Position numbers and translations under genes: made by a program. From Guillardia theta CCMP2712 (lineage: Eukaryota; Cryptophyceae; Pyrenomonadales; Geminigeraceae), in assembly GCF_000315625.1 (NCBI RefSeq), contig NW_005434590.1:278348-342347 (forward strand): a DNA stretch of 64,000 bases. The letters are read 5' to 3'. Below the pieces are notes generated by a model that worked only from the letters and a program-made list of their open reading frames with translations, was not told the origin of the DNA and ran no database searches. Below, in pieces: positions 11,459 to 23,734 of the stretch (its first letter is position 1; each line of letters begins with the position of its first letter).

Positions 11459-13258
11459 ATGTCCGGATACAATACTCGACTCGCAGCTCGCATGCTGGAC
11501 GAGAATGCTACGGATACTTTGGAACATGACTGGCAATCTGCTGCCGGCATTGACGACGATCTTCGTCCCGAATCGACCGAGGATCGGTCGCTCCAAAACA
11601 TGTCTGCCGCGCTGCTGGAGGTTCAGCAGCGGTTGAACGCTCTCGAAGCTCCTGCTTCTTCTGAGGCGGTCCCGCCCGCCGCTCTCAAGCCTGGACCGCC
11701 CCCCATCTCCTCGCGTGACGGTCCTCAGCTGGTCTCTCTGGCTGATCAGCAATTGCTTGCTAAGTTGCGCAATCTCCCCAAGTTGGATACTGCCCGCCAA
11801 ACTAGCGCCAACAATGTCTTGACATGGGTTCAAACCATTCAGTACTCCTTTGCAGTGTATGGTATTCCCCGAGCTAATTGGGTTGTCCATACCCTCGATT
11901 TACTGGATGCTCCAGTCCGCCAACACTTCGTGGCCAAGTACCCGCCAGAGACCTTTCGCCGCATGGAGTGGGACACATTTTCGGAGGAAATTCGTGAAAA
12001 ATTCCTGCCTCCTCACCTGCTGTCGAACCTCATTCACCAACTCGACAATTTGAAATCAAGACCGTCAGGAATCTCTTGCTTCGTATGCTGCCCGAACCCT
12101 GACATTAATCGAGCAACTTCAGCTCCTTCCGGATGGTAAATTATTTGCGACGTCCTCGCTGGTCTGCAGACGTTTCATTAACGGCATACGATCGCATATG
12201 ACTGCCTTACTCTTGAATCAGTGGGCAAGATCGACAATCAGACCAGAACCAAAGACCATTCGACGGGAGCAGATCACCACCGGCAGCTCTACTCCATGCA
12301 GGTGGGCAATCGCTCCTCTCCTTCCAATGATCGCAAGAGTCGTCCTTCTGGCAAGGCTTCGGCCTTCAAAGAGCGCCGTGCTGCTCGGCAGGACGCCAGG
12401 AGTGCGGGAGACTCCTCGTCCCCAAACACATCGACCAATGCCATCCGTTGTTACAACTGTGGCAAACTCGGACATCGATCGTCCGAGTGTCGTCGTACCC
12501 GCCGCAGTCAGAGTCCTGAACGTGAGCAGTCGTCCGACTCCTCCTCTCCGCCTCTGCTTGGCGCTGTTCAGACTTCCGACGACCGCAAGGCTGCTCCGTC
12601 CGTTGCAGCTAACAAGATTGCTGCTCGCTCAAAGACGCCTAAGCGCCGTCCTCAGGTGCATTTTGCTGAAGAACTGGGAGATGAAGTGCCTCTGGACGGT
12701 GACGCTCTCGAGGTACACTTGCATCCGATTGCACTCCATGGATCGCTTCTCTATCTGCCCATTGTACCACTCACCTCTCCGGTGCCAGCTGCTACTTCCG
12801 AGATCCTGGCTTTGCTTGACTCGGGTGCTGAGATCAGTGTGATCTCGCGTCAGGTTGCGCGACAGCTCCAATTGACCACACAGCGTATTCCCGCCACGCT
12901 CACCGCTCAGTTCGCTCATGGCGACGCCAAGGTCGTGCTTCGTGAAACCTGTCTCCTGCCGTTTCGCATTGCAGGCACCAATGTTGAAACGCAAGAAACG
13001 TTCTTCATTTTGGACCCTCCAGCATCACTGCCGGCGATCTTGTCCCAACCGTTCATTGCCAAGATGAAAATGAATATCGACTTTCATTCCAAGCTCATTA
13101 CTATTCCAGCGCAGGATGGTACTGCGGGGCGTCAACGCCTTCCGCTCGCATTTCACATCCCTGGTCCTGGCTCCGCGGCTATGCGGCAAGCCCAGTGTTT
13201 GATCTTTCCCTGGCATGCGGACTGGAACTCGGAACACGCTTCAGCCTCCTCCACCTGA
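11459..13258 (+). pseudogene. chromovirus gag and protease, interrupted
   Basis: The gag-like part starts at ATG 11459. Its original frame seems to change near 12060-12110, and the open frame ends at TAA 12137-12139. Coding resumes in the first frame from about 12182. The next block has a CCHC zinc knuckle (CYNCGKLGHRSSEC, about 12450-12492), then a retropepsin active site LLDSGAE (about 12814-12834) and stops at 13258. The product would package element RNA and cleave the polyprotein. Shifts in the gag C-terminal part make this copy defective as written. Confidence 0.85.
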
Positions 13259-16200
13259 GGATATGATGCCCTGGGTCATGGCGAACGTGTCCTCGCCTGT
13301 TTCTACCAGTTCGTTGGTCTCTCAGGTCGCCTCGTCGGACTCGCCGCTCGCAGCTCAGGCCTTGCAGGAGCTACTCGAGGATTTTTCCGATGTTCTGGTA
13401 GACGAACTACCAATCCAGCCACCTGTCTCGCGGGGGCAGTATGACGTTGTCCTTCGGGTTCCTGATGACGTTCGTCCAATTCGTCGTCGTCCCTACCGAC
13501 TTCCTGCGACGCTCCAGGAGGAGCTCGCTAAAACGATCGACTTCTTGTTGGCACGTGGCATCATTGAACGGAACAATGATGTCATGTGGCAGAGTCCCGT
13601 CATCTTTGTTCGCAAAGGTCTTTCCTCTGAAGGAGTCCCTCAATTTCGTTTTTGTATTGATTATCGAGGAGTCAACAATCACCTCCTCGACGACAGTTTT
13701 CCGCCTCCCGTCCCTACCGAGCTCATGGAACGGATCGGGCGGGTGCTCTCGCAGCGTACTGAGTCCAGTACGGATACCCTCTACTTCAGCAAGCTGGATA
13801 TGGCCTCGGGATTCTGGCAGCTGGCTCTCACTCCTGACAGCTCTCAATATACTGGGTTTGTTACTGAACAAGGATCCTACCAATTCCGCGCTCTGCCCTT
13901 TGGTCTGAAAACGGCCACAGCTGCCTTCCCTGAGAAGTTCTCACAGGGCATCCTCGGTATGGCCAATGTCTTAGTCTACGTCGATGATGTCTTACTCTTC
14001 TCCATGGGTAATCCTCGTTCACACCTACAGCAGGTGCGTCTCCTACTGGAGCGCCTCCGCCACTGACCACCAGGTCTTCGTTAAACGAAGCAAGTGTGTG
14101 TTTCTTCAGACGCAGATCAGTTTTCTCGGATACACTTTGAATGCGCATGGGATTGCACCCGAAGCTAGCAAGGTTGCTGCCATCGAAGATTTTCCGCCTC
14201 CTGCATCTGTGAAACAACTTCGCCAGTTTTTGGGCCTCGCCAATTTTTATCGGCGTTTCATCAAGAATTTTGCCAACTATGCTGCACCTCTCTCAGATCT
14301 GCTGAAAACCAGTCAACGTCGCTTCGTGTGGACTCGGTCTGCTGAGACTGCTTTTGCCGCGCTCAAGACAGCTCTTACGCAGGCTCCAGTCTTGGCTCAC
14401 TTCCGTTCTGATCGGCTGACCATCCTGTACACAGACGCTAGCGACCTGGCCATTGGAGCCGCGCTTCATCAGATCGATGAAAACAACGAGGAACATCCCG
14501 TTGCATTCTATGGCAAGAAACTCTCCTCCGCCGAACGCAATTACTCCACCTATGAGCGTGAGCTTCTTGCTCTCAAGGAAAGTCTCCGTCATTTTTCCTA
14601 CTACTTGATTGGTCGTCGCTTTCGTGTATGTACCGATCACCACAGCTTGATCAGATTGAACACCCAGTCTGAACTCTCTCCCCGCCTGGCTCGTTGGTTG
14701 TCTACCTTCCTTCAGTACGACATGGAGATCCACCACATCCCTGGCGAAACTAACGTCGTTGCTGATGCCCTCAGTCGGATCTCAGGCGACTCGCCTGCTC
14801 CATCGTTCGCTCCCCAATCACCCGCTGATCTGACTCAGGCTCATGATCGCGCTATGCGCGCTGAAGACATTGCTCGGGATCTTCTTGTTGGTCTTCATAC
14901 CGTTCAGATGCTTACGGATTCCTCGTTCGTCTCCCAACTGATGCAGAACTACTCCACCTGTCCTGATTTTCAGGTTTTATACCAATTGGGCAAAGACGGT
15001 GAATTGCTCGGCCAACCGGGTTGTCGTCATTTTGAATTTTCGGATGACTTGCTCTACTATGTTGACTCTACCGGCAGGACGAGGATCTGTGTTCCTACCG
15101 CTATCCGCGCTGCTGTACTACGCCTAGCGCATGATGATGCCGGCCATGTTGGTTCTGACAAGACCTACCTCTCACTTGTTGCCAAAGTCTACTGGAATAA
15201 CATGAAGCGTGACGTCGAAAATTACGTGCATTCCTGCCTCATTTGCCAGGCTGCGAAGAACTACAAACAGAAACCCATCGGTTTGCCCAAGAGTCATGAC
15301 GTTCCTGCTGACAAATTTGACGTCATCTCCGTCGATCTACTCAGCGGACTTCCGACTACCTCCCAAGGTCATGATTCTCTTTTCGTCATGTTGGACTCGT
15401 TCTCGCAACATGTCACGCTGGCTCCAACTCACAAGTCTGCTACGACCCAGGAACTTGTGGATTTATTTCTCAGTCCAATACTTCTATCGCACTCGTGGTC
15501 TTCCTGCTGCGATCCTTTCGGATAATGGGCCAAATGTCTCCTCGCATTTTTGGGATACAGTATTTCAGACGCTAGGCGTTCAGGTACGCCACTCTTCCAA
15601 GTACTATCCCCAGGCCAATGGTCGCGTTGAACGGATCAATGCAACCATTCTGGATATGCTCCGCACTAAACTTGCTCAGGGTTCATCTGAATGGACAGCC
15701 CATCTTCCCTTCATTGAGTTTGCCCTCAATCATGCCCCCCGTCGTGAAACAGGGTTATCTGCCTTTCAAGTGGAATACGGCAAGAATCCACGCTCAGTTA
15801 TGGACTTGACCCTTGATCAGGTTCTTCCTCAAGCCCGCACGACTGTCGACAACATACGTGCAGGTGAAAACCTTGTTCGAGATACCTTGGCCTCGCTCGC
15901 CAATCGAGCAGAGACGCGTCTACTTCCTTCTCGCCGCCCGCTTCGCTGGCAAGTTGGTGATTTGGTCTGGATCGACGCGCGTTTATTCAATCAGCAGTTT
16001 GAAATTCGCAAATTTCGAGATCGATACATTGGTCCTTTCCCCATCACCGAGGTTTGCACCAACAACAATTATCGAGTTGATGTTCGCCAGCGCTTCCCTC
16101 GCATGGATCAAGATGTTTTTAATGCCAAGTTCCTACGCCCCCATGTGCGCAGGAAAGATCATTTGCAACAGCCTGTGGTTTCCCAACCTGTCCCTGGATT

Positions 16201-16429
16201 CTACGAAGTGGCCCGCATCATCAATCATCGTCAACGTAATGGTGCGAAGCAATATCTGGTTCGTTGGAAGGGATTTTCCTCCGCCGACGACACATGGGCA
16301 CCTGTTGCCCATCTCTCGCGTACACCGGCGCTCCGTCAGTTGCTTCAGAAATATGAACAGCATCGCACGCGTCAAGATGCTTCTGCTTCTTCTCATGGGC
16401 AGCGGCAGCGTCGTGCGCCTCTCAATTAG
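13215..16429 (+). pseudogene. chromovirus pol: RT, RNase H, integrase, chromodomain, frameshifted
   Basis: The reverse transcriptase occupies 13215-14066 with FRFCIDYRGVN, LDMASGFWQL, ALPFGLKTA and the catalytic YVDDVLLF. The frame changes near 14050-14075. RNase H follows (YTDASDLAIGAAL, YERELLALKESL, TDHHSL at about 14428-14650), then the integrase zinc region (HDDAGHVGSDKTY, CLICQ) and core (DVISVDLLSG). A second frame change occurs at about 15450-15525. The catalytic centre continues with LSDNGPNVSSHF and QANGRVERINATI. A chromodomain (YEVARIINHR, YLVRWKGFSSADDTW) ends the protein at about 16200-16320. The integrase and chromodomain together place it among chromoviruses, which target chromatin marks. 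Confidence 0.9.
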
Positions 16430-16539
16430 GATTTTTACTTGCTGCGCCTGGAGCGTGTCAGAGGAAAAACAGATTTGACAAGCTGAGAAAGCGAAGTTTT
16501 CTGAGTCCTGAGCACTCCAAGAAAGCGCAGAGAAGAGCG

Positions 16540-17110
16540 TGTCAGAGCTCATAGGGACCGAGCCCGAGTCAGACAAAGGCCTATCAGGATGAAAGGACAG
16601 TTGGCTGTCTCGTACTCGTGTTTGAAGCTGACTTCTCCTGGATGACCCAGGATACTCTACTCCAGTGTGAAGCTGCTGAAAGGACCCCTGTGGAGGCCTT
16701 TGTTGCAGCTACCGTGTACCCGTGGGGGACTTACAAGGTAAACAGAAGGGGTGCGTCTTGTGGAGTACGACCCGTTGGAAGCAGCTTGCTGCCATGCAAG
16801 GACGGGGTTCTCTTCCCTGCGAGAGAGCATGGTATCCTCTCGAAGGTCAGAAGGGATGCTTGTCAACTTCCAAGGACAGGACACCCCTCCTTTCTGTAGC
16901 CAAGAGACGGCACCCCTGGCTCATTCCTCGAAGCTATAAAAGGATGAAACTCGTCAGAGCTAGGTGGTCCTCTTCCCCTTTCGTGTGTGTCCACGATTGT
17001 GTGTGTGTGTGAAAGAAATAAAAGAGAGTTAGATCTCCTTCTGTTTCACCGCTTTCCCTCTTAGTAGAGAAATCCAACGTGAGTTCTTATTGAACTGCGC
17101 TTGAAGGTCC
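16540..17110 (+). repeat. chromovirus 3' LTR
   Basis: A 571-bp copy of the 5' LTR. The only difference I saw is CTTCCAAGG in place of CTTCTTGAAGG (about 16868). Confidence 0.9.
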
Positions 17111-17388
17111 ACTCGAGAATCTTCGAGGTGTGACAACAAGCAGAAAAAAAATATCACATTTACTATGTGTTATGTAGGTTAACTATCAAACACACAACAA
17201 ACCAAAATAATTGCTTCACACAAATCCTCATATCATGCTCGCCGATGACAGATTCGTCATTGATACCCCTCGTCGCAGTACCCCCCTCCCCCTCGTCTCC
17301 TGACGACTTTCGGGAGGTAGGATCCGAACCGATGCCAGTTAGAACTACACACGTCGATCAGCTAGCAGCCATTTCCTACATGCGTCCA
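17111..17388 (+). repeat. patchwork junction: duplicated ORF end and micro-inverted effector fragment
   Basis: 17231-17301 repeats the end of the small ORF at 9429-9499, with one C-to-T change. 17355-17388 is the reverse complement of effector-gene sequence around 47032-47066 (TGGACGCATGTAGGAAATGG in the intact genes). Forward effector sequence resumes directly at 17389. This is a scar from rearrangement and not a gene. Confidence 0.8.
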
Positions 17389-18355
17389 ACTAGAAGATGA
17401 CAATCGGGTGAATCTCCAACAACACACCGTTGTATCTTGGACGGAGAGAGAGTACCTGAAAGCAGTGGAGTGGGACGTTTTCTATCAGCGTGTAGCATGC
17501 ATGCTGGAGGAGGATGAAAGTGCGGCGAGCATGGGCTTGAAGACATGGAAGAAGAACAGGTCTAGACGAGAGAAGATCAAGCTGAAATACTACCTGGCTG
17601 GCGGCTCATGTCGGTTCATGTTCGAGACGCCCGCATCATTGGTGAAAGAGAGGCTGGATGAAGCTTTGAGTTTCTGTTCAAACCTAGAAGTCGTCTTCAG
17701 TGGCATCGTGGGCGACTCATCACCGCAGGCGGTAAACCACTTGATTGCGTGCTTCAAGTACAACGGGGAATCGAACTGGATGCCTGTGAGCAAGTATGTC
17801 GCGACGAAGCTTGCAGAAGCGGCAGAACTAGACACGCTGAAGAGGCTGTTCTCAAAGTACGGGGCAAGCAATCCGACTACAAGGGGCCATCTTTTCGAGC
17901 TTTTCTCTTTCAAGAAGATAGAGTGCGGGCTGAGCCTGAGGTATCGGGGATCTCAAGAGGTCAGGCAATGGGAGGGATGTCCAGTCATCACCTTTGATGC
18001 AAAGGGAGGCATGCAAACGCTTCCTGCAGAGAGAACTTGCTTGAAGCCCGTCAACCCCCTTCAAGGAGGCTACGACGCTATCATAGTAGAGCCTCGCGGG
18101 AAGTTAGTAGAGTTTGTGCAGGTGACAGAGGCAGACGTCCACTCTTTCAAGCTGGCTTTCTTCGCAGAGGCTCTCACGGGGCTAGGCATCCCAGCAGCTG
18201 GATGGAAGGTGAGGGTGGTGTTCATGGTGCCGCAAGACAGGCTCGAGAGCTTTCGGATAGGCAAAATCAAGGGCTGCGGTGCGCTGGAGAAGTACGGATG
18301 GAAGGGAGGGCAGGAAGAAAGGCAGGCAGAGGTAGCGGGTATGGATATCGCGTGA
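17389..18355 (+). pseudogene. 5'-truncated NTPase/REase-like effector gene
   Basis: This is the C-terminal 315 residues of the family found intact at 46191-48083. The frame begins at the VNLQQHTVVSW segment without its own ATG, and the whole P-loop NTPase half is missing. The remaining part keeps the AGGSCRFMFE motif, the GHLFELFSFKK stretch and the YDAIIVEP-FVQVTEADVHSFK nuclease-like core. It matches the 46191 copy best (EVRQ and VPQDRL variants). It is the left half of the array unit that the PLV insertion split, and was separately broken at its 5' side by the rearrangement at 17355-17388. Confidence 0.85.
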
Positions 18356-18426
18356 GCTCAAACCGGCGTTAGCAAGGATGAGCCGGGGAGGCGTGTGGTA
18401 GGCGAGGCAAAGATCCGACAAGAAGC

Positions 18427-19002
18427 ATAAGAATGGTAAGGAGAAGGAACAATGTTTTTTAAACATTCAACTGCCAGCTATGTTGGGTGTTGAATAACTT
18501 TATTCGGGTGGTGCCGTTGACCCGCGGTCACCTCTAAAAACAGCCTGTTAGGATGTGATTGCTTTGAAAGCAATCTCTAATGTTTTCATTTCGAGGTGTA
18601 TGCAAAGAGCACACCTCACAAAACAGCCTGTTAGGATGCGGTTCATTTAGGGTGAATAGCATGATCCACAGGGAGATCGTCAGAAAGGATATGAGAAGGG
18701 ATTAATGCTCTGTGTGCTAGCGCACACCGCCAGCGCTAGCGCGCTTGGCTATGCCACGAGCGACACTGGTGGCATCCAACGATGGTCATTGACACTACGA
18801 GAGGCACAGGTAGCCTCCAACGAGGATCAGAGACGCTCCATCTCCCCCTGAGCAGGATTCCTCTCCATCTCCCCTAATTGTTCAGATTGGTCACGAAGAA
18901 GTACCCAGGGTACTTGGTCAGCATCCCACGTGACCAGTTCTGACATTTTTCCCTATATTTGGCATAGGTGGTCATATACGTCATATACACTTTACCGCAT
19001 GC
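18427..19002 (+). repeat. left flanking unit of the PLV, without endonuclease gene
   Basis: It begins right after host GACAAGAAGC with ATAAGAATGGTAAGGAGAA and GAACAATGTTTTT, which also follow the right TIR at 44001. It carries two copies of CAGCCTGTTAGGATG (about 18541 and 18625) and an odd palindrome TTGCTTTGAAAGCAA. It also has a hairpin-rich patch GTGTGCTAGCGCACAC (about 18714) that resembles the TIR end. It closes with about 209 bp (18796-19005) near-identical to 44627-44836. No ORF is supported. It reads as a decayed or gene-less copy of the unit at 44001-44836. Confidence 0.7.
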
Positions 19003-19582
19003 GGCTTTTTGCTATCTAATGAGGGTCGGAGGTAAGCCCTGCGCAGCTGGGCGGTGTGCGCAGCACACAGAGCAAGGGATCCTTTGTCAGTCATCACATA
19101 GCAACCCTCCACACAATCACAAACCCTCCACAAACCCTACACAAACCCTACACACAGCCTCTCCCTTACCATTATCATCTTACTTTCTATCTATAATCTA
19201 GTCTAAATATATGTATTGTGTAGGGTGTGTAGGGTGTGTAGGGTTTGTGATGAGTTCATCAAAATAAAAATAATTTCAAAGGGGGTAACTCAAATCAAAC
19301 CCTACACCCTACACACTCTCCACACTCTCCACTAACTAGTCTTCTATGTACTAGATGATGATCATGGATGTTGGCGGAGGCGCGGAGGCGCTACCCCAAA
19401 CTTTTCTACATCCTTTAATCCAACCCCTCCTCGCCATATGAAATAGTTTGGGGTAACGCCTCCGCGCCTCCGCAGCCCCTCCTACCCCAACTATCACAAA
19501 GATTCCTTAATAATTTTTCATAAATCTCTCTTACATCACATCAGGTATTCAATAGAGTATTTATTCATTCTCTCTATCTTCT
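19003..19582 (+). repeat. left terminal inverted repeat of PLV
   Basis: It starts GGCTTTTTGCTATCTAATG and pairs with the end of the element, CATGAGAGAGCAAAAAGCC at 44000, continuing for about 580 bp. Inside are a terminal hairpin (GTGTGCGCAGCACAC), arrays of CCCTACACA and GTGTAGGGT in inverted order (19097-19150, 19217-19247, 19297-19316), and a long hairpin with arms 19373-19402 and 19445-19473. No protein is supported. Likely roles are replication origin, terminal structure or recombinase site. Confidence 0.9.
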
Positions 19583-20156
19583 CTCTATCTTCTCTCTATC
19601 TTCTCAATCGCTATCTCCATCAATGGGAACAGGGGAACATCTGGTAATTTAAGCGGAGCACCGGTAACTTACGGGAAACTAGGGGTGGTAACTTATCTGG
19701 AACTGGGGGTGGGGTAGGTGGTAACCTATCTGAAGTGTGGGGGGTGGGGTCATATAAATACCCCCAAGCAACAGTAATAATTCCTTTGGTGGTCAGCACA
19801 CTTAGAAAAGTGCTCTCTGATAATATCGTGAGATCGATTCCTACTGATTCCTGCTCTATGACCTGATGAACTGGCGGGCACCCAGTGATTCGGGAAGTGG
19901 AGTCGGATGATGGGGGGGCCGGTTGTCCAAAGCTTGACGTCCCGATGCTCACTGGCTTGTCAGTGGGGTGCCCCGTCGGGTCTGATGGTGATGGCGATCG
20001 GTCTGACCACCAAAGGCCCGAGTAGTACTCTGAACCAGCCGCAACCATACCCGTTAGCCTAAGCCGTATTCAAAATAAAAACCGGGCAATTTTGCTCGAA
20101 TTATCAAAAAAATGATGACCATCGGGCAAAAAAGCTCAAGCGCTAAATGGTACTAA
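19583..20156. other. sub-terminal region between left TIR and first gene
   Basis: It holds TCTCTCTATCT repeats at the TIR edge and two or three loose copies of GGTAACTTATCTGGAACTGGGGG (about 19660-19755), followed by CATATAAATACCCCC. A 142-codon minus-strand ORF (19620-20048) is Pro/Ser-rich and unlike PLV proteins, so I do not call it. A variant of the early motif, AAAAAATGATGACC, lies at 20107-20120 ahead of the first gene. Confidence 0.5.
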
Positions 20157-20627
20157 ATGATAGAGATTAATCAACAAGTCTTAAAATGCCCCTCCACCAA
20201 CACGGACATAAATGAGATCATCTCACACATCTATTGGGAAATCAAAGAAACCTACGACGAGGTCTTCATCGATGATATTGATGATGAAGATGAGATTGAG
20301 CAACATAAGCGTATCATAGAGAGGGATGACCAAGACCTTGACTATGAAATCCATATGGCCATTGATAACTATGTTATTGATGAGCTTGATGACAAACGCT
20401 ATGCTATCATAACACAAGGCCGTGAGCCTCTGCTTGTATTGATGGAGTACATTGAGGAGTACGGCCAACCAAACTTGGATGATGCCCTCCTTAAAGCTGA
20501 AAGACTAAGAGGCATTGTTTCTTATCAGATCATATACGAGCAAATCCAAGCCTTGTTTTGTCAAGAAACCATAACAATTGAGATATCATCTATGATGGAG
20601 CTCATAGATATCTTAGATAAGGATTAA
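20157..20627 (+). CDS. acidic hypothetical PLV protein
   Basis: A 156-residue, strongly acidic, helix-prone protein with a dense Asp/Glu patch (DDIDDEDEIEQH, residues about 39-50) and no membrane segment. No family is recognised. It is the first gene of the plus-strand block, with a variant of the early motif 37 nt upstream. Its acidic nature and position next to the recombinase would suit a regulator or DNA mimic, but that is speculation. Confidence 0.7.
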   Translation: MIEINQQVLKCPSTNTDINEIISHIYWEIKETYDEVFIDDIDDEDEIEQHKRIIERDDQDLDYEIHMAIDNYVIDELDDKRYAIITQGREPLLVLMEYIEEYGQPNLDDALLKAERLRGIVSYQIIYEQIQALFCQETITIEISSMMELIDILDKD

Positions 20628-20671
20628 ACTGACAAGAAGAATAATATGTATCTATATTTTAATATTGCTCA

Positions 20672-20686
20672 AAAAAATGATATAAA
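20672..20686 (+). promoter_or_regulatory. early-type motif AAAAAATGATATAAA, recombinase gene
   Basis: An exact copy of the 15-bp motif, 60 nt before ATG 20747. Confidence 0.7.
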
Positions 20687-21598
20687 GGATTGGCATATAT
20701 AACCATCAAACCAAAAAGAATAAATATCTAAGCCTATATCAAATAGATGGCACGCGAACGAAAAGCTCCTGAGTTGTTCAAACCAACCAACTTCAAGGCT
20801 ACGGCCAAAAAGGCTCCGGCACGGAAGGCTCCAATCCAGCCTACAAATGTCGTTCGACCAGTTCGACCTATTACTGTTCAACGAGCATCGCCAGCCGATG
20901 TCCCAGTCTTGGCTGCCATCCCTATCGACGAGCCAGTTCGACCATCCAGGAAGCCTGTTGCTAAGGAACCGCCAACCGTGGCTGCTGCTTCATCATACTC
21001 TAAGAAATATAGGCATCCAAAGGACTACAAGGATCTTAAAATGGTCAATGACCAGATCACAAGAGATATGAATCTAGCTGTTCATAATGTTGTATTCAAG
21101 AGATATAAAGATGATGAACTCGACTTCACAATCTATGACAAGGCTTTGAAACTACAAACATCTCTTAGCCCATTCAATGGCCCAAACTCCTGGACGAGCA
21201 AGGTTTGCGGTCTCGACTACAAACCATCACAATATGACAGCCTACCATATCTTAACAGGCCTACACTTGCCGAGATCAAGGACAATGTCTATGTTGGCGA
21301 GAAATTGAGTGATTCCAAGACCGCATCTAATCTCAACACTATCATTAAGACAACGACTGCCCAAGTTGACCCCAATGATCTAACAACCGTCTTGAAGCAC
21401 CACAGACAGATCATCTTGGAGATGCTCCTTTATGCTCAGGAAAACAAGAGGTCACCAAGCACATACTGGGACTATATAAGGGCCTTGACAAGGCTTGCGA
21501 GGATCTGCCTCGGTGATGATAACGAGCTTTATAAGAAGCTGGCTAAGCTCGGAGATGACTTTGACAAGGCTGTCATCAAGAACATTGAGACAAAGAAT

Positions 21599-22523
21599 GT
21601 TGAAGTTCCCAGTAACCTTCTCTCCACAGACGGTGACACAGTCACAGTAGCAGTGACACTCGAAGTAGACAGTGATAGCACCGACTGCAAGTTTCTGTAG
21701 CAGTGGTAATAGATATCACGAATGGCCGCGCAGGAATGATATCAGGATACAGAGAACAAACGGAGGTGATAAGAGATTGGTATAGATGGTCAAGCTTGTT
21801 TACTTCAAGCAATCCAGTCTCACAGAGACCATACACCTCGTTCTCCTTTCCCTGTCCTGCCAATGCGTGCGGCGCTTCTTCCTCTTCCTCGGTCCCTAAA
21901 ATAGGGGCTGCCCGGTCCTAGGAACTACCACTACCGGTACTCTACGCTTCTTATCTGCGATATGATTCTTCGACCGGTCCGAGGCCTGGTTCCGTACCTT
22001 GAGGGTCCCCTGAGAAAGAGTCATAGGCTTGACATGACGAGGTTTTCGATTCTCATCCAACGCTCTCTGTGAAGTTGATGTAGCTGCTCCCTTGACCTTG
22101 ACAGGTCCTGTGTCTCCGTAGGAGCATGCTTGGAGGTGGTCTCGTGCATTCCTTGTATGTCCTCCGCTAAGATGATCATGATAGTACTGTCTTCTTTGAT
22201 CAGACCCCTTGTTCTCCCATGTCCATGACTTCAGGGGTGATACTTCCAATCTCCCCTTGAGCGTAGCCGTATTCTGCCACCGTGACGGTGTCATCTGCTG
22301 TCCTGTCGTGGACTGATATAAGCTGACTCGCTTATCTCCTGCTGCCATCCACGAGTCCTAAGTTCTTGCTGTCTTCTTCATGATTCTCCTACGTCGTCCT
22401 TATTGTAGCTGTTGCTGTCCTCTCCAGGGATGCATTCCGAGGCTCTAAGCATCTGTGCACTTGAGCCACGTCGATTACTTGGCATTGTCTGAGGTGAAGC
22501 TTCCTCCTATCAGGTGCTTCAAC
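21599..22523 (-). repeat. LTR of copia-type element (3' LTR in element orientation)
   Basis: A 925-bp direct repeat identical by eye to 24204-25128. It ends are GTTGAAG and CTTCAAC, forming a 7-bp inverted repeat. Confidence 0.92.
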
Positions 22524-23734
22524 ACCCTCCCTTGGCTCTTGTGTGCCGATGCCAGCATTGTTACTTTGCCGCGCCTCCATTGACGGTGTCAGGCTTGTCA
22601 AATTTGACTATGCCTTTCAAATGACCTGCTGCGGTTGACTCTTCGCGCGTCGTCGCCGCAGTATTCCCTCCCTTGCCTAGAGTAGGCGGGAGCTGTTGCT
22701 TGACAGCAAGGTGGGCTCATGCTTGGTCTCTGGTCGTCTGCCTTGAAGCTGTATGGTTGCTCATCAGACTTGATATTCCTCTTTCCATAAGCGATCAGCC
22801 TCTTGACTTGACTTTCGCAGTAGGGCTGTGCATGGTACTGAAAGGTTCTCCTCAGCGCCCATCAGCACTGATGTGCCTGGCGACTTGGGACCTCCTTCAT
22901 TTCTGCAGCATCATTTCATAACTTCGATCGAAGGTATGTCTTCATCGTCTGCTTCTTCGTCTTGCGAAGGCTTGGCGCTTCAAGCTGCCTTTCATTTCTT
23001 CAACTCTGCTGTAGAGTTGGTTCGTCACAGTGTCATCACGTCGCCATCACAATATAGTGGCTTGTAACGAGGCTTTGGGACGTCTCCCTTCCTCGGTCTT
23101 CACAACCTTCAAGCTTTCATCTGCCGTGCTCTAGGCTTGCCGCTTCAATCATCGCGGTGCTTGACCAGTGGAATCATGAGGTAACCCGGTCCTCTCCTCA
23201 CTGTTGGCCACGTACAGGCTTTGAGGTTGGATTGAAAACAGCTCTTGTCACTTTTGACATTCAGAGCAACTTTGATCAGGACTGATCCCTCCATCATCGA
23301 GATTTTCTCGCTGTCATGTCACCCCTCAGCTTCTTTGCCACACTCATCATCATGGTGGGAGAGCTATCTGGTGGCCTCGTCGTCATCTTGTGCGACTCCT
23401 GGCTCTGCTTGGCCCGGGGATCCCTGTGACTCGTCCATGTCACTTGACATAGGGATGATGCGAGGCTCGATGCTGATGTCATCATCAGATGTTCTCAGAG
23501 GTTCAGCCTGTCATGAAGTTCAGTATTCAGGTATGATAGTGAAAAGATATGATATTCCCTGATTTTGATTGTTCATTTAGTGAACCCTCCCTGACTGTCT
23601 CTGGTGTCGAACAGATGACCTCAGGCTGAAGTGGGTCCCCTGTGACTTCGCATCATCCATCTCCCTCCCTGACGAGGTGCAGGGAGCTTGGCTAGCTTGA
23701 CAAGGTCTTGCATGAAGCAGCGGCGTAATGATGG

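Larger units (their letters stand above)
10800..17110 (+). mobile_element. Ty3/gypsy chromovirus, LTR retrotransposon, degenerate ORFs
   Basis: A 6.3-kb element with long direct repeats at both ends (10800-11372 and 16540-17110) and gag, protease, reverse transcriptase, RNase H, integrase and chromodomain in Ty3/gypsy order. A purine-rich tract (about 16519-16538) precedes the 3' LTR. The LTRs differ by a small cluster of changes near 11130/16868, pointing to a fairly recent insertion. The ORF is nonetheless interrupted by an in-frame stop and at least three frame changes, so this copy looks non-autonomous. I did not find a clear target duplication. Confidence 0.93.

Noticed and set aside
18960-19002. 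Classic Maverick/Polinton identity with rve integrase and PolB
   Set aside because: No DDE integrase or protein-primed polymerase was found in the element; the integration enzyme is a tyrosine recombinase.
19620-20048. 142-codon minus-strand ORF beside the left TIR
   Set aside because: Pro/Ser-rich, no family, unlike PLV genes and lying over GGTAACTTATC repeats; it probably is not a gene.
21896-22348. 150-codon minus-strand ORF, repeated at 24501-24953
   Set aside because: It lies wholly inside both copies of the copia-type LTR and has no recognisable domain.
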